NCBI GenBank assembly: GCA_009823505.1
Contig: VZQC01006580.1
Span: 150,916-214,915 of the forward strand
Reading direction: 5' to 3'
From: Rhizomys pruinosus
Lineage: Eukaryota > Chordata > Mammalia > Rodentia > Spalacidae
Length of the DNA stretch: 64,000 bases
A program made the translations under genes and the position numbers. Positions 11,490 through 23,067 of this stretch are shown here, one piece after another; within the stretch, counting starts at the first letter, position 1; each line of letters opens with the position of its first letter. Under the pieces are notes generated by a model. The model was not told the DNA's origin and searched no databases. It saw only the letters and a list, made by a program, of their open reading frames with translations.

Positions 11490-12080
11490 CTTCTGGCAGA
11501 ATATGGTAAATCTTTGAAGATATATGATTATAGCTATGTTCCTCAGAACACTCCTTTTTTTTTTTTGCTTCATTTAAATAAAAAATAGATGTAATAGGCA
11601 AGTACAAAAGCAATATTTGTCTTATAAGGCTCAAATGATAAAGCTTGTTGGGAGGATTTCAGGAGTATTTTTACAAGTGTTCGGTCATTAAAATTTGAAA
11701 TTAATATGCAAATCTAAAAGATCTAGTCATGCAGGACATTTAAAAGCTCATCTCCTTTGCCTTTCATATTCAGAATCTATTGCAGACAGAAAGAAACACA
11801 ATTGTAAAAATAGCACTACTGGGGCTGTAAGTCTTCCTTTAGAACAAATGGAAAACCATTAACACATAGGTTCCCTTGGAAGTATACAACTCATTTTAAA
11901 AAAGGTGAAATTTCTTATTTCCTTAAACACACTGCTCTGAAGTAAGAATAATAGAAATAAATACTTGAGAAAGCAAGCAGTCATGTGGATGGCACATAAA
12001 ACTAAATGAGGTTTCAAGAACATTTTCTTGAGACCTGTCATGCATTTCCTATGGAATCAGAGTCTAGTGCACATCGTTTG
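11490..12080. other. AT-rich intergenic sequence, nothing recognised
   Basis: A T-run at 11553-11566 is the only repeat seen. The short frames are not gene-like. Confidence 0.5.
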
Positions 12081-12084
12081 TCCT

Positions 12085-12326
12085 GCTGTGTGTAGAGTGA
12101 CATATTGTGCTGTTTGAATGACAATGCTCCACATAGGTTTTAGGAAGTGTGGCCTGGCTGGAGGAAACTTGTCAAGGTGGGTGCGCTTTGGCAGATTTCC
12201 TGTGTCTCTTCCTGCAACTGTTTGAAAAGGTAAACACTTGGTTTTCTCCTCTGGCCACATTTTTCCACCATGCCTCCACTGTCATTATGGACTTTTACCC
12301 ATGGAGCTCGAATAAACATTTTTTTT
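12085..12326 (+). mobile_element. ORR1-like MaLR LTR fragment
   Basis: Contains gtgctgtttgaatgacaat, aggaagtgtggcctggctgg and a final gctcgaataaac, in the order seen in the LTRs at 51007 and (reversed) 13052. It is shortened and diverged. Confidence 0.5.
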
Positions 12327-12329
12327 GGG

Positions 12330-12605
12330 GGGGAGGGCGGGGGCCTGAGTGCTTTATTTACATCTAACAAGCATAGGGTCAGAACCCGCAGCACAAAATA
12401 TTCAGTGACTTCTGGTTGCTCCAGTCTTCAGGCTGATATTTGAGTAAGTCTTGCTGGTTCTGCTGTCTGCTTGCTTTCTAGAGTGCTTGCCTCAGTGTTT
12501 GTCCACTGGCCTGAAGAGCTTCCCAGTATTCGCTATAAAAATGGCTTATTCTTTTATTTTTTCTCCTCTTCATATGCGCTTTGCTCTCTTCCTTTTCCTG
12601 CAATA
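12330..12605 (-). pseudogene. Possible 3' end of an unidentified retrocopy or exon
   Basis: On the minus strand a frame runs from QEKEESKAHMKRRKN through ISHFYSEYWEALQASG, meets one stop (tag), continues through KYQPEDWSNQKSLN, and ends in tga. About 25 nt later comes gtaaataaagcactcaggc, an AATAAA with a plausible cleavage site, then a C-run and A-run (T-run at 12320-12327 on plus). That order of frame, stop, short 3' UTR, AATAAA and A-tail looks like a processed mRNA end. Immediately upstream ttctattgcag resembles a splice acceptor, which would instead suggest a terminal exon. The protein was not recognised. Confidence 0.3.
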
Positions 12606-13046
12606 GAATTAACTGCCCCCTGAAAGGGACTCAAGAGGAACATTGAGGCAGAGAGTCCTTTTGAAAATTCTTCTTTTTATAAGTTCCTTTGGAAATGGAA
12701 TTTTATCACAGCAAAAGAAAAGTCACTAATATGCGTGCTTTCCTCATAAAAGACAAACAATGAATATCCTCAGATTTCCATGGCACTTTTTATGTCTTTT
12801 TCTTGATCAGTCATGTCTCAGGTGAATAACAGACATGCTGTAGATATTAAAATTTATCTTTGAGACTGAAATTTGAACATTACATAATTTGCACATGTCA
12901 CAAATAATTATTATTTTCATTTCTTTTCCAAACAGTTGAAAATTTTATCGACCATATGTAAGGTAAAAATTATATTTGTGCTTCCCTGACTTAATATCAT
13001 ATTTCATAGGTTTAAAACATACTGTACTATTTGTCACCATATATGA
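12606..13046. other. AT-rich intergenic sequence, nothing recognised
   Basis: No supported feature. Confidence 0.5.
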
Positions 13047-13051
13047 GTTGT

Positions 13052-13409
13052 TGTATTAGTCAGTTTTCTGTTGCTGTGATAAAGCACCATGAACAAGGAA
13101 CTTATAAAAGGAAGAGTTTATTTGAGCTTATGATTGGCGGTTCCAGGGAATGAGAGTCAATTGTGGCGGGAGGTGTGGCGGCTGGATCTGGAGCAGCAAA
13201 CCGAGGGTCACATCTCGCAAAGAGCACAGGAAACAGAGAGGGCAACTGTAGACCACAGAGGCTTGTTAAAACTCACTAAGCCTGCCCCCAACAACGCACT
13301 TCCTCTAGCACGGCCACACCCTCCAAGACCTCCAAAAACAGCGCCACCCACTGGAGACAAATGTCTGACTACTTACAGCCTATTGGGGACACTCATGCAA
13401 ACCACCACA
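13052..13409 (-). mobile_element. ORR1-like ERVL-MaLR solo LTR, reverse
   Basis: Bounded by TG and CA and flanked by the perfect 5-bp duplication GTTGT (13047-13051 and 13410-13414), the target size expected for ERVL-type integration. Reading minus it starts tgtggtggtttgcatgagtg and ends with a cagcaacagaaaactgac-like terminus. No internal region is present, so it is a solo LTR. Confidence 0.85.
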
Positions 13410-13566
13410 GTTGTGTTATGGAGAAAAAAAAATCTCTTATGTTATGACACTTAGTTAAGAACTATTTTGGATTCTCTTTTATGACAAGAAATCTGGGTGC
13501 TGATTCTTTTTACCACTAGCATCTCAGATGATTACACACACAGTCACCCATACACAGGTAGAGTAC

Positions 13567-14030
13567 TGTATTAGTCAGGTTTCTCTAAAGAAACAGAAGC
13601 AAAAGGATGAGTATATATAACTATATACAATTTATTGATTTGCTCACGTGACGGAGCTCAACAGTAGCGCCAAACTGGACAGGCCGGGAATCCAGGGAAC
13701 TGCTCAGTCCACAAGGCTGGATGTCTCAGGAGTCCCAGTCTAGTGCTGAAGGCCCGAATGGATTCCAGGAGATCTGCCGGTCTCAGTACACACTGGGATC
13801 CGAAAGGTTGATCACAGCAGCAAGACAAACTCACCAGATGAGAGAAGCAAGCCACAGGAGGAAAAAAGGGACCAGCTCCCGCTGCCGTGGCCTTAAATAC
13901 TACCTGCCGGCAGAAGGTAACACCCACATTTGGGGTGGGCCATCCGGGTTGAGGTGGTCCAATCAGAAGACCCTTTTCTCTTATTTGTTCCTTAGTCCAG
14001 TCAAGTTGACACCCAGGATTAACCATCACA
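13567..14030 (-). mobile_element. MT-like ERVL-MaLR solo LTR, reverse
   Basis: Plus strand runs from TGTATTAGTCAGG to AACCATCACA and is flanked by the perfect 5-bp duplication AGTAC (13562-13566 and 14031-14035). A TATA-like tttaagg and a tata-rich segment occupy the places filled by the minisatellite in the LTR at 1404. It is relatively CpG-rich (ctcacgtgacggagctc, tagcgcc), suggesting a younger copy. The 123- and 149-codon frames crossing it are LTR or SINE sequence, not genes. Confidence 0.85.
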
Positions 14031-14069
14031 AGTACTGTTGCAATATTGTGTCTTTAAAAATGCTTTGCC

Positions 14070-14330
14070 GGGGCTGGAGAGATAGCCTAGCGGTTAAGAG
14101 CACCGACGCTCTTGCAGAGGACCCGGGTTCGATCCCCAGCACCCACATGGCGGCTAAGAACCGTCTGTAACTCCAATTCCAGGAGAACTCCAGCTCCAGG
14201 GGAATCCGAGACCCTCTTCTGACCTCCGCGGCATTGCACGACACGGGTGCACAGACCTGCATGCAGACAGTACATTCATACACATACAAAAATAAATAAA
14301 TAAAAAATAAATAAATAAATAAATAAAAAT
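14070..14330 (+). mobile_element. Young B3-like SINE, forward
   Basis: Complete from ggggctggagagatagccta to an (A)(TAAA)n tail. Flanked by the perfect 14-bp duplication aaaaatgctttgcc (14056-14069 and 14331-14344). The internal control region has the B-box-like GGTTCGATCCC. The 17-bp tandem duplication aactccaattccaggag / aactccagctccagggg lies at 14169-14202. Confidence 0.95.
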
Positions 14331-14454
14331 AAAAATGCTTTGCCAAGAAAGTAATCACAAATTAATTCCAGAAACAACAAATATTTATTTTTAATATATA
14401 TATTATACATTCCATGAAGATTTTTGAAATGTAATAGAACCATAATCATGATTA

Positions 14455-15115
14455 ATTCAAAATGTTCTTCATCCATTCATCAGTGGATGAACATCTGAAC
14501 TGATTCAATTTCTTACTTATTCTGGAAAGAGCTGCAATGGATATAGATGGATGTACATGTGTCTTTATAGTATAATATAAATTCCTTATGGAATATACCC
14601 AGCAGTGCTATAGCTGAATCATATGCTATATCTATTTCTAAATTTCTGAAGAAACTCCAAACACATTTCTAAAGTGGGTGTACTGTCTTATCAGCAATGA
14701 GTAAGTGTTCTCTTTTCCTCGCATCCATGCCAGCATTTGTTTTTACTTGATTTTTTAATGAGATCCATTCTGACTTGGGTGAGATGAAAAGAAATTATAC
14801 TGAGTGAAGTAACTCAGTCCCTGAAATATAAACACCACATGTTAACTCTCATATATGGATCATATGCCAGACTTTAGGTCTGTATGTTTTCCTTGGGATG
14901 TATTGGGAACTCAGAAAGGGACAGTGGCCCAGGGTTTGCCCCAAGGCAGGAAAGATAGCCCTCCATAGTTTAAATGAGAATGGAGAGGAGGTATAATATT
15001 GGTGGAAATGTTCAAATAGGGAGATGCATGGGGGATGTGAGATATGAGGAAATGGAGGAGAGGGTGAAACAAGACGAAGTTGATATCCAGAAAACCATTT
15101 ATTAGTGACTGGCTG

Positions 15116-15122
<7 letters not shown>
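14455..15122. mobile_element. LINE-1 3' end with 5' inversion
   Basis: 14455-14790 is the ORF2 3' end in reverse orientation (compare 6420-6720). 14795-15122 is forward LINE-1 3' UTR starting actgagtgaagtaactcagt and ending in an (AAAAC)n tail. An inverted 5' part joined to a forward 3' part is the product of twin priming during LINE-1 insertion. The junction lies near 14790-14797. Confidence 0.75.
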
Positions 15123-15149
<27 letters not shown>

Positions 15150-15690
15150 CCAGAAAACTTGACAGTAGATACAGCACAATAATAGACATTGTTGGTGCTA
15201 GAAGCAACAAGTCACCAAACAAAAAAATCCATTAACAAGTGTGTGCTAAGTCCACATGAGTTGTTGTTGGTCAGGGAGTTCCCATACCACCCCCCCAGAC
15301 ACCCTGCCAAACAACACACACTTACCATTACTCTTGGTTAGCCCCCAGAGTTAGTAGATAAGACTATACTGGTAGAGAAACCACACACCTTGGCTGCAGG
15401 TTGTAGACAAATCAAGCTGGAGCTGTCTGGAAGATTTCTTCCTGGTGGCTGGCTCTCATGGTGCTCTCTGATGCTCTGCATGCTGCTGTAGGGTAAAGGC
15501 ATTGGCAGTGGAATCCAATAATGAACTCTAAGAATTGTAACAGCAAGATGTACACATAGGTACAAGGCTGGCATGACTGTTGTGGTACCCAACCCTTGCT
15601 AATTATATTTGAGATTTGTTTTACAAGAAGTAATCCATGCCTAATACTGCAAAATCCGATCCGAATTGCAATTTATATATATTTATAAAA
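15123..15690. other. Unassigned sequence
   Basis: No recognised repeat or gene. The 84-codon minus frame (15338-15592) resembles nothing I can name. Confidence 0.4.
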
Positions 15691-15694
15691 TCTC

Positions 15695-15892
15695 CCCCCC
15701 ACAGCATGGGGGACATGGTTCTAGATTTGATAATCATGATTATATATATATATATATATATATGTATTTATATATATATATATATGTAGAATTACATATA
15801 AATGTATTTTATAATATATTATATATTAATTAATATATTATACGAATTGGATTATCAAATCTAGAACCATGTCCCCCTGCTGTGCCCCCACC
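15695..15892. repeat. Long inverted repeat around an AT microsatellite
   Basis: Left arm 15695-15739 contains acagcatgggggacatgg and ttctagatttgataat. The right arm 15848-15892 is its near-perfect reverse complement (attatcaaatctagaa, ccatgtccccctgctgt). The roughly 110-bp centre is (AT)n. It could be a real AT-rich palindrome or a fold-back made in assembly. Confidence 0.85.
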
Positions 15893-16570
15893 CCACACAG
15901 AGCTCATGTTTCTGCACAAGCTTTTTTCATCTCTTTCTCATCTTTCTCAGAATTCTCCATGGAAAGTTGATGTATTGAGTGGAAGTCCACTGTTTTCAGT
16001 TCGTTTTTTGATGCAGTCCTTTCTTTGTTTTTTGTTTCCAATATGCATCACTCCCAACTACTTATTTGACAAAAGTTTAAAGAAGAATGACATTCTATGC
16101 AGAATCTAACAAGATTCTGCTTAGCGAATAATGGACATAGCATCAAACTAACAACCCCCTCATTTTACACAGACACAGACAACACACACACACACAACAT
16201 ATATATAGTATATATATATTATAATATTAATATATAGATAATATATATATATATATAATCCGTAAATAAAGAATCCTTCTCTGTGAAGTGAAAATAGGTA
16301 AGGGTGTACATGTGGTACATGATGCTGAGAATAAAGAATAGTTAAAGACTTGTCTCCTAGACAAGACTTTACATTTTACCTCACTTTCTTAAGGATCAGA
16401 GACTATTGTATAAGCATGTAAGTGCTGGTGTAGAAAGAGAAGGGCTGGGAAGCACTATCTTTGAAGCGCATCATGACCATGAGTACCACAGACTTAAAGC
16501 AGCTGTGCATACATACTGGCACTTGGTTAACAGGATTCAGGCCCTCCTAATATCCAACTATCGATGTGGA
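15893..16570. other. Unassigned sequence with CA and AT microsatellites
   Basis: (CA)n and (AT)n occur at about 16165-16262. Nothing else is recognised. It runs straight into a truncated MT LTR at 16571. Confidence 0.45.
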
Positions 16571-16962
16571 TGGGACAAAACACTCTGACCAATACCAATT
16601 GGGAGGAAAGGTTTATCAGCTTACATCTCCTGGGTCCAGGTTCATCACTTAGGGAAGCCAAGGCAGGAACTCAGGGCAGGAAACCTGTAGGCAGGAGCTG
16701 AGCACAACCACAGGGAATGCTAGTGTGTCACTGGCTTGCTCTCCCGACTGCTCATGCTAGCTGCCTGCCATCTTTACAGTACAGTACACAAACCTGTCCA
16801 GGGTGGCACCACTCATTGTGGGCTGGGCACTCCACGCACTGCAACAACCATCAAGAAAATACTCCCACAGACGTGGTCACAAGCCAATCCAATGTGGGCC
16901 AATTCCCCACTGAGGCTCCCCCAATCCAGGTTGTCAAGTTGACGACTAAAGCTATCCCAGCA
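16571..16962 (-). mobile_element. MT-like LTR a (first array), reverse, left edge cut
   Basis: Counterpart of LTR d at 21611. It starts abruptly at gggacaaaacactctgacc, so the LTR terminus is missing, and ends ctatcccagca. Scattered single-base insertions relative to LTR d suggest uncorrected sequence. Confidence 0.75.
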
Positions 16963-17412
16963 CAATTGACCCCTTTGGTTAAACTTGACATACAAAACTA
17001 ATCCATTATTAAACCACCAACTTTCCAGTTCTATCCCCAAACATGATGATGTTAAATTATCACAACCTAGGCAGTAGCAACTTAGATTGCCACAGTCCTT
17101 AAATTGTCCAAACCTCTAAAAGTTCAGTCTATTAAAAGTCTTTAACTGTGGGCTGCTGCATAAAATCAAAAACAAGTACTGTTTATGTTTCAAAAGGGAA
17201 GAATCAAGGCACACTCAAAGTAAAAGCCTAAATCCATCAAAGTAGTTCAAGGCGTGGACACACTGGATTTACTCATGATCTTTCTGGGTCCAAAGGTTTC
17301 AGCAGACCCCCTTTACAACCACGCTGCAACCAGGCACACACACGCATCTAAAGACCAGGCTGACCATTTCACACCTGCTGCTGCTCTTCGTGACCCACGC
17401 TGGTACCAATGC
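16963..17412 (-). mobile_element. MT-type MaLR internal segment (first array)
   Basis: Non-coding internal sequence matching 22020-22472, with primer-site-like ccacgctggtaccaa at its right end next to LTR b. Confidence 0.65.
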
Positions 17413-17803
17413 TGGTTCTATTCTCTTCCATTGCTGTGACAAAATACTACTGACCTACACCAACTTTGGGGAGGAAAGGGTTTATATTAACTTACTCCCT
17501 GGGTCACATTATCATGAGGGAGCCAAGGCAGGAACCCAGGGCAGGAACATGGAGGCAGAGCTGAGGCACAGCATGGAGGAGGCTTCCCCCTGGCTTGCTA
17601 CCCCTGCGCATGCCCAGCCTGCCTTCTTAAGTACCAAAACCTGCCCAGGGTGGCACCATTCTTGTGGGCTGGGCCCTTCCACATTGCCAGACAATCAAGG
17701 ACAATACTCCATAGACATGGCCCACAGGCCATCCGAGGGAGCCAATTCCCCATTGAGGCTCCCTCACCCAAGTGGTCAGAGTTGAGATGCTAAAGATCCA
17801 TCA
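17413..17803 (-). mobile_element. MT-like LTR b (first array), reverse
   Basis: Counterpart of LTR e at 22473, with many indels relative to it. It shares the cttccccctggcttgct variant that distinguishes b and e from the other LTRs. Confidence 0.75.
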
Positions 17804-17987
17804 GAAATTGACCCCGTGGTCACTTGGCACACAAAACACATCACTATTAAACCACCACCTTTAAATTCTTATCCCACCAAGATGGTGTTAACATTAATCA
17901 CAACCTGAGACAGACAAACCAAAGCCCCACAGTCCTTAAATGTCCCAACACTTAAAAGTTCACAGCTATTAAAAGTCTCTTAACTGT

Positions 17988-19730
17988 CTTCTTGCAGGTA
18001 TCCCCATTTTTAGAGGCAAGGAGCCTCAACCTTTTGGGGCGTGGATCCCCTGGCCAACATCTCCTGCCTTGGTAGGAATAATCCATGCTGATGTCAGAGC
18101 TCTGGTTGATATATTTGGCTTAAGTGCATAGCTTAAGAGACTTAGATATAATTTTGATCTGAATAGAATAATCCTTTTCATAGTTTTATGTCTATTATTC
18201 AATTAAGTGAAGCAGATTTTTTAACTGGTTTTATAAGAGATTATCTCTATAAAGTTGGTCCAATTTACAGTGATAGAAGGAGCTCATCATCATAATATTT
18301 CTACCTTGTTCTATGGGGAGGGGGAGTTAAGAAAGTCTCTCGATTATAAAACCTTTGTGGCACCTAGACGTGTTCATTAGGACTCAATTATAAATAGTTC
18401 TTACAAGTAGCATCACAAGAGGGGTTGGATATTTGTAGCATCGGAGGCTTTCTTTCCTTCGTGTTCATATGGCCAAACCTTTCTGCTGGCACTTTCTGTT
18501 AACCTACTCAATGCAAAGCTGTCATCTTTTCTTTCTTAGCCTTAAGTTGGTGACATTTTGAACCTGTTGGAAGTATAACAAATATTATTTTCCTAATTAG
18601 TTTTAGATTGAATTGCAAGGTTATTGATTGAAAAGGTTTCATGTCAATCTGTATCCCCCATTTTTTAGGTTTTTGGTTTTTGACCCATGAATCTCAGAAG
18701 CATGGTATTATCAATACTATAGAGAGTTAACAAGGGGAGATGTATTTGAGACACACATGCAAGGTACAGATGGTACCCTGGAAGTACCAGTGTTACCAAA
18801 GACCACTAAACCAATAAAGCAAATGTGGGGTCTCCTTGAGTCAAGCAAGACCCCTCTGTCAGTACCAGCTACACCTCACCGCCTGGAAATATGTGCAGCA
18901 GAGGCAGCCATATGCCTGTATATCCCAAATCTAATGGCTATTAGCTCTCTCCTTGGAGGAAAACCCATGGCTGAGCGCTACATCGTACATTCGTCAATGG
19001 TTAGGAGAATGGTTAAAGTAGCCACGGTAAGACCCTTGTCCAATTCAACATAAAAAATGAAATTCATGGATTAACATGCAGATCCAAAACATCTTGTCAT
19101 ACAAAGTACCGTACCATAACAATTAGTACTGGTTATAATACCTATAAATATCTATGTGCTTGTTCTTCATTAGTAGGATTGAAAGGTATAGTCGCTGGAC
19201 AAACGTCAGCCCAGTGAAAGGAAACAGCCAGATTGCCAGAGTACCAAACAACAGCTTCCAGAGAAAGTAACTGGTTTGCTTCTCAGCCAACGCTGGTGCC
19301 CCTTTTCTTAAATCTAGAGAACATTGTGGAAAGAGGGGTTGGTAGGAATGTACAGCCATGGATTGGGGGTGAATGGTGGAAATTACAAGCAATATATGAC
19401 TGACAATCATTTGATCAACTTATTGAACCATACATGCAGACACCCCGCCCTGCTAGGATGGTGGGCCATGGACGCTGTTGGGTTTTTGGGCATATCTGTC
19501 TTCAAATAGGTTTTGCCATGAAGGATGCCTGTCTCAATAATTATCACTTTGTTAAAAATTAAAAAAAAAACGTGAGAGAAAGATCAGGACATGTATGGCA
19601 GAAATGCATGTCTGGGATGTGGGACTGGGTGGGGTGGAGGGAAGGGAGAGGGAAATAATTGGCCTAACTGAATTGGAAATTGAGGTATAAATACACAAAA
19701 CTGCAATAAAAAATTTTTTAAAATTAAAAA
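17988..19730. mobile_element. R element copy 3 (noisy twin of copy 4), 5'-inverted
   Basis: Same insertion as at 23068, sharing the target duplication aaaagtctcttaactgt (17971-17987; noisy right copy near 19731-19745). The inverted 5' part runs to about 18735 and the forward 3' part to the A-tail near 19705-19730. It lacks the SINE of copy 4 and has many small indels relative to it. Confidence 0.75.
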
Positions 19731-19745
19731 AAGAGTCTCTTAACT

Positions 19746-20776
19746 AGTATGGCTGGCTGGTAAAATCCAAAAACAATACTTGTCTTTATTCAAAGGGAAG
19801 ATCAAGGGGCAACACTCAAACAAAAGATATCATTCCAGCAAAGTAGCTCAAGGTGGACACCTGGGACTCATTCAAATCTTCTGGCTCCAAAAGGTTTTTG
19901 GCAGCTCCCTTCTCTGTCTCTGACTCGCGTGCTATGGCACACATCAGCTTCATGCTCGCAGGGGCCCAGCCGACTCCATGTCCACACTGCCACTGCTCCT
20001 TGGTGGTCATCCTGGGTCACGTCATGCATCTCCAAAAAGCTGAGTTGCCACTGAAACTGAGCGATTCAATGTCTTCTGACCTCTCCTGATGCAGAAACCC
20101 TCGAGCTTCTCTTCCGAACCCCCTGGAATCCTGGGGTTCTTCACTGACAACCAAGCCGCAATTCTGACCATGGCTGTTCCTGACCCAATCATAGTGCCAG
20201 CCTCGCTGTTCTCTGTGACCCCTTCATAGCGTTTAACCCTGGAAACCATATAGGAGACTCTGACACATTACGAAGAATTCCCTGTCTGCTTGACATGGAG
20301 GTTTGCCCCTTCTTTAACATTGCTTTTGTGTGGCGGACCCGAGAAAAATTTTTCCGAAAAGATTTACCACAGTGATGGTGCTCGTGTTACTTATAGCTGT
20401 ATTTTCAGCCCCAGATAACCAGCATCAATTTGTCCCCAGGTAAATCCAAAGATGTTCACTTCTAGGTTCTGGGTTCTTGTTTGTTACTTACATAGCGATG
20501 ATTCTTCAGCCCAACTGGTCCAGAAAGCCACAGAGTGAAACAGTCCTGATGATCTCTCTTTCCCTTTGAAACTAAGCTTCACAAGCCAGACCCTCCATCT
20601 CTAACAACTCTTTCCAGCAAAATTGTTTCCAAGCTCCACAGCAACAATCTTTAGGCATTATGATGATCTTCCCAGCCCCAAAGTTCCAAACAACAGCCTC
20701 CACAATCCTTCCCCAAACACCAAGGTCAAAGGGTCTGGTCACAAACAATGCGCCACTCTCTGGTAACCAGTTTTTT
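19746..20776 (-). mobile_element. MT-type MaLR internal region (first array)
   Basis: Matches 25074-26033 throughout, with frequent one-base insertions. Non-coding. Confidence 0.65.
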
Positions 20777-21224
20777 TGTTCTAGTTTTATCTTCATTGCG
20801 TTGACAAAAAACTCTGAGCAGACACTAAACTTGGGAGGAAAGGGTTATTCAGACTTACACTCCTGGGTCACAGTTCATCCTTAGGAGCCCAAGGCGGAAT
20901 CAAGGCAGGAACCTGGAGGGCAGAGCTGTATCTTAGGCCCTAGGGGAATGCTGTTCACGGATGGGGGGTGGAAGGGGATTGGTGGAGCGTGTGAGCTTGC
21001 TATCCCGCTGGCTGCATATCGCACCAACTGCCTTCTGTTGATAGGTGCACAAAAAAACACTGCCCAGGGGGAACCACTCATTGTGGCTGGGCCCTCCAAA
21101 CACTCTAATTACCAATCAATGAAATACCAACCAACTTGGCCACAGAGCCAACCCATAGAGTAAGGTCCCTCACTGAGCTTTCCCAGCAGGATAGTCTGTC
21201 AGTTGACACTAAAGCGATCCAGCA
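20777..21224 (-). mobile_element. MT-like LTR c (first array), reverse
   Basis: Counterpart of LTR f at 26034. It runs from TGTTCTAG to CCAGCA and is longer than f through scattered insertions. Confidence 0.75.
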
Positions 21225-21490
21225 CAAACTCGCTTCCACTTTCTCCTGATCTATAAGTCAACAAATTCTAGGACAAGAGACTAAGCAAACCCAACTGTAT
21301 AACCACTGTTGAGCCCACCAACCTCTCATGATTAATTGTAAATTCAGTGCCACATATACAAGGATATTTAAAATCTGTGTGACATTAAATAAAACCAACC
21401 TAGAAAATGAGGGTAGTAAATGGTAGGGGTGGAAGGGAAATAAGAAAGAGTGAGGTCAAAGGGACCAGGACATAAAGTACATATTTATGA
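21225..21490. repeat. 265-bp flank repeated at 26441-26705
   Basis: From about 21236 to 21490 this looks identical to the sequence right of LTR f. It stops at the N. The abrupt change from noisy (left) to exact identity marks a change in sequence quality. Confidence 0.9.
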
Positions 21491-21491
21491 A
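21491..21491. other. Single N at an assembly join
   Basis: The only N between two copies of the same 5-kb array. The base before it ends the right flank, and the base after it starts inside the MT internal region. Confidence 0.95.
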
Positions 21492-21610
21492 NATCTTTAG
21501 GCATTCAATGATCTTCCCAGCCCAAAGTTCCAAACGCCTCCACAATCCTTCCCCAAAACACCAAGGTCAGGTCTGTCACAGCAATACCCCACTCTTCTGG
21601 TACCAATTTC
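21492..21610 (-). mobile_element. MT-type internal region, cut by the N
   Basis: Matches 25920-26033 just beside LTR f. It includes a primer-site-like sequence whose minus-strand reading is tggtaccagaagagtgggg (21587-21605), compatible with a tRNA-Leu-type primer site as used by ERVL elements (family knowledge from memory). Confidence 0.7.
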
Positions 21611-22019
21611 TGTTCTAGTTTGTCTTCCATTGCTGTGACAAAACACTCTGACCAATACCAACTTGGGGAGGAAAGGGTTTATTCAGCTTACATCTCCTGG
21701 GTCACAGTTCATCACTTAGGGAGCCCAAGGCAGGAACTCAGGGCAGGAACCTGGAGGCAGGAGCTGAAGCACAGACCACAGGGGAATGCTGTTCACTGGC
21801 TTGCTCCCCTGGCTCATGCCTAGCTGCCTGCCATCTTATACAGTACACAACAACCTGTCCAGGGTGGCACCACTCATTGTGGGCTGGACACTCCCGCACT
21901 GCACAACCATCAAGAAAATACTCCACAGACGTGGTCACAGGCCAATCCAATGGGGCCAATTCCCCAACTGAGGCTCCCTCAATCCAAGTGTGTCAAGTTG
22001 ACACTAAAGCTATCCAGCA
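21611..22019 (-). mobile_element. MT-like LTR d, reverse
   Basis: Complete TG..CA LTR of 409 bp. Minus strand starts tgctggatagctttagtgtc and ends gaagacaaactagaaca. A primer-site-like sequence follows on the lower-coordinate side, so it can act as a 5' LTR for a further internal region that is lost at the N. Confidence 0.85.
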
Positions 22020-22472
22020 CAATTGACCCCTTGTCAACTTGACACACAAAACACATCATTATTAAACCACCAACTTTCCAGTTCTTATCCCCAACATATG
22101 ATGTTAACATTAGTCACAACCTAAGACAGTACAACCTTAGAAGTACCACAGTCCTTAAAATGTCCAAACCCATAAAAGTTCAGTCTATTAAAATTCTCTT
22201 AACTGTGGGCTGCTGTAAAATCCAAAACAAGTACTGTCTTATTTCAAAGGGAAGAATCAGGCACACTCAAATGAAACCTAAATCCATCAAAGTAGTTCAA
22301 GGCTGGACACCTGGGATTTACTCATGATCTTCTGGGCTCCAAAGGTTTCAGCAGATCCCCCTTTACCACTCTGCAATCCATGGCACACACAGCTCATCTC
22401 AAAGACCCAGGCTGACTCAATTTCACACCTGCTGCTGCTCTTCTTGGTAACCCCACTCCTGGTACCAATTTC
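22020..22472 (-). mobile_element. Short MT-type internal region between LTR e and d
   Basis: 453 bp, non-coding. It has the primer-site-like ccccactcctggtacca (plus strand, 22451-22467) beside LTR e. It is a deleted version of the internal region next to LTR f. Confidence 0.7.
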
Positions 22473-22878
22473 TGTTCTAGTTTCTCTTCCATTGCTGTGA
22501 CAAAATACTCTGACCTACACCAACTTGGGGAGGAAAGGGTTTATTCAGCTTACATCTCCTGGGTCACATTTCATCACTCAGGGAGCCCAAGGCAGGAACT
22601 CAGGGCAGGAACATGGAGGCAGGAGCTGAGGCACAGGCAATGGAGGAAGGCTTCCCCCTGGCTTGCTCCCCTGGCTCATGCCCAGCCTGCCTTCTTATAC
22701 AGTACACAACAACCTGCCCAGGGTGGCACCATTCATTGTGGGCTGGGCCCTTCCACATTGCCAGACAATCAAGACAATACTCCATAGACATGGCCACAGG
22801 CCAATCCGATGGAGCCAATTCCCCAATTGAGGCTCCCTCAACCAAGGTGTGTCAAGTTGATGCTAAAGCTATCCAGCA
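22473..22878 (-). mobile_element. MT-like LTR e, reverse
   Basis: Complete, 406 bp, shared between two internal regions: it is the 3' LTR of the unit starting at LTR f and the 5' LTR of the short unit ending at LTR d. Confidence 0.85.
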
Positions 22879-23067
22879 AAATTGACCCCTTGTCAACTTG
22901 GCACACAAAACACATCACTATTAAACCACCACCTTTACAGTTCTTATCCCCAAAGTATGGTGTTAACATTAATCACAACCTGAGACAGTAAAATCTCAAA
23001 AGCCCCACAGTCCTTATAATGTCCCAACACTTAAAAGTTCACAGTCTATTAAAAGTCTCTTAACTGT
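22879..23067 (-). mobile_element. MT-type internal region, left of R insertion
   Basis: Continuous with 25074-26033 if R and one target duplication are removed. Ends in the duplication aaaagtctcttaactgt (23051-23067). Confidence 0.7.

Noticed and set aside
14070..14150. tRNA gene suggested by the SINE head (B-box-like GGTTCGATCCC)
   Set aside because: The head belongs to a full SINE with tail and target duplication. Similar heads recur in all B3-like copies, and there is no tRNA acceptor stem.
13721..14170. 149-codon plus-strand open frame
   Set aside because: Runs from an LTR on the opposite strand into a SINE. No domain.
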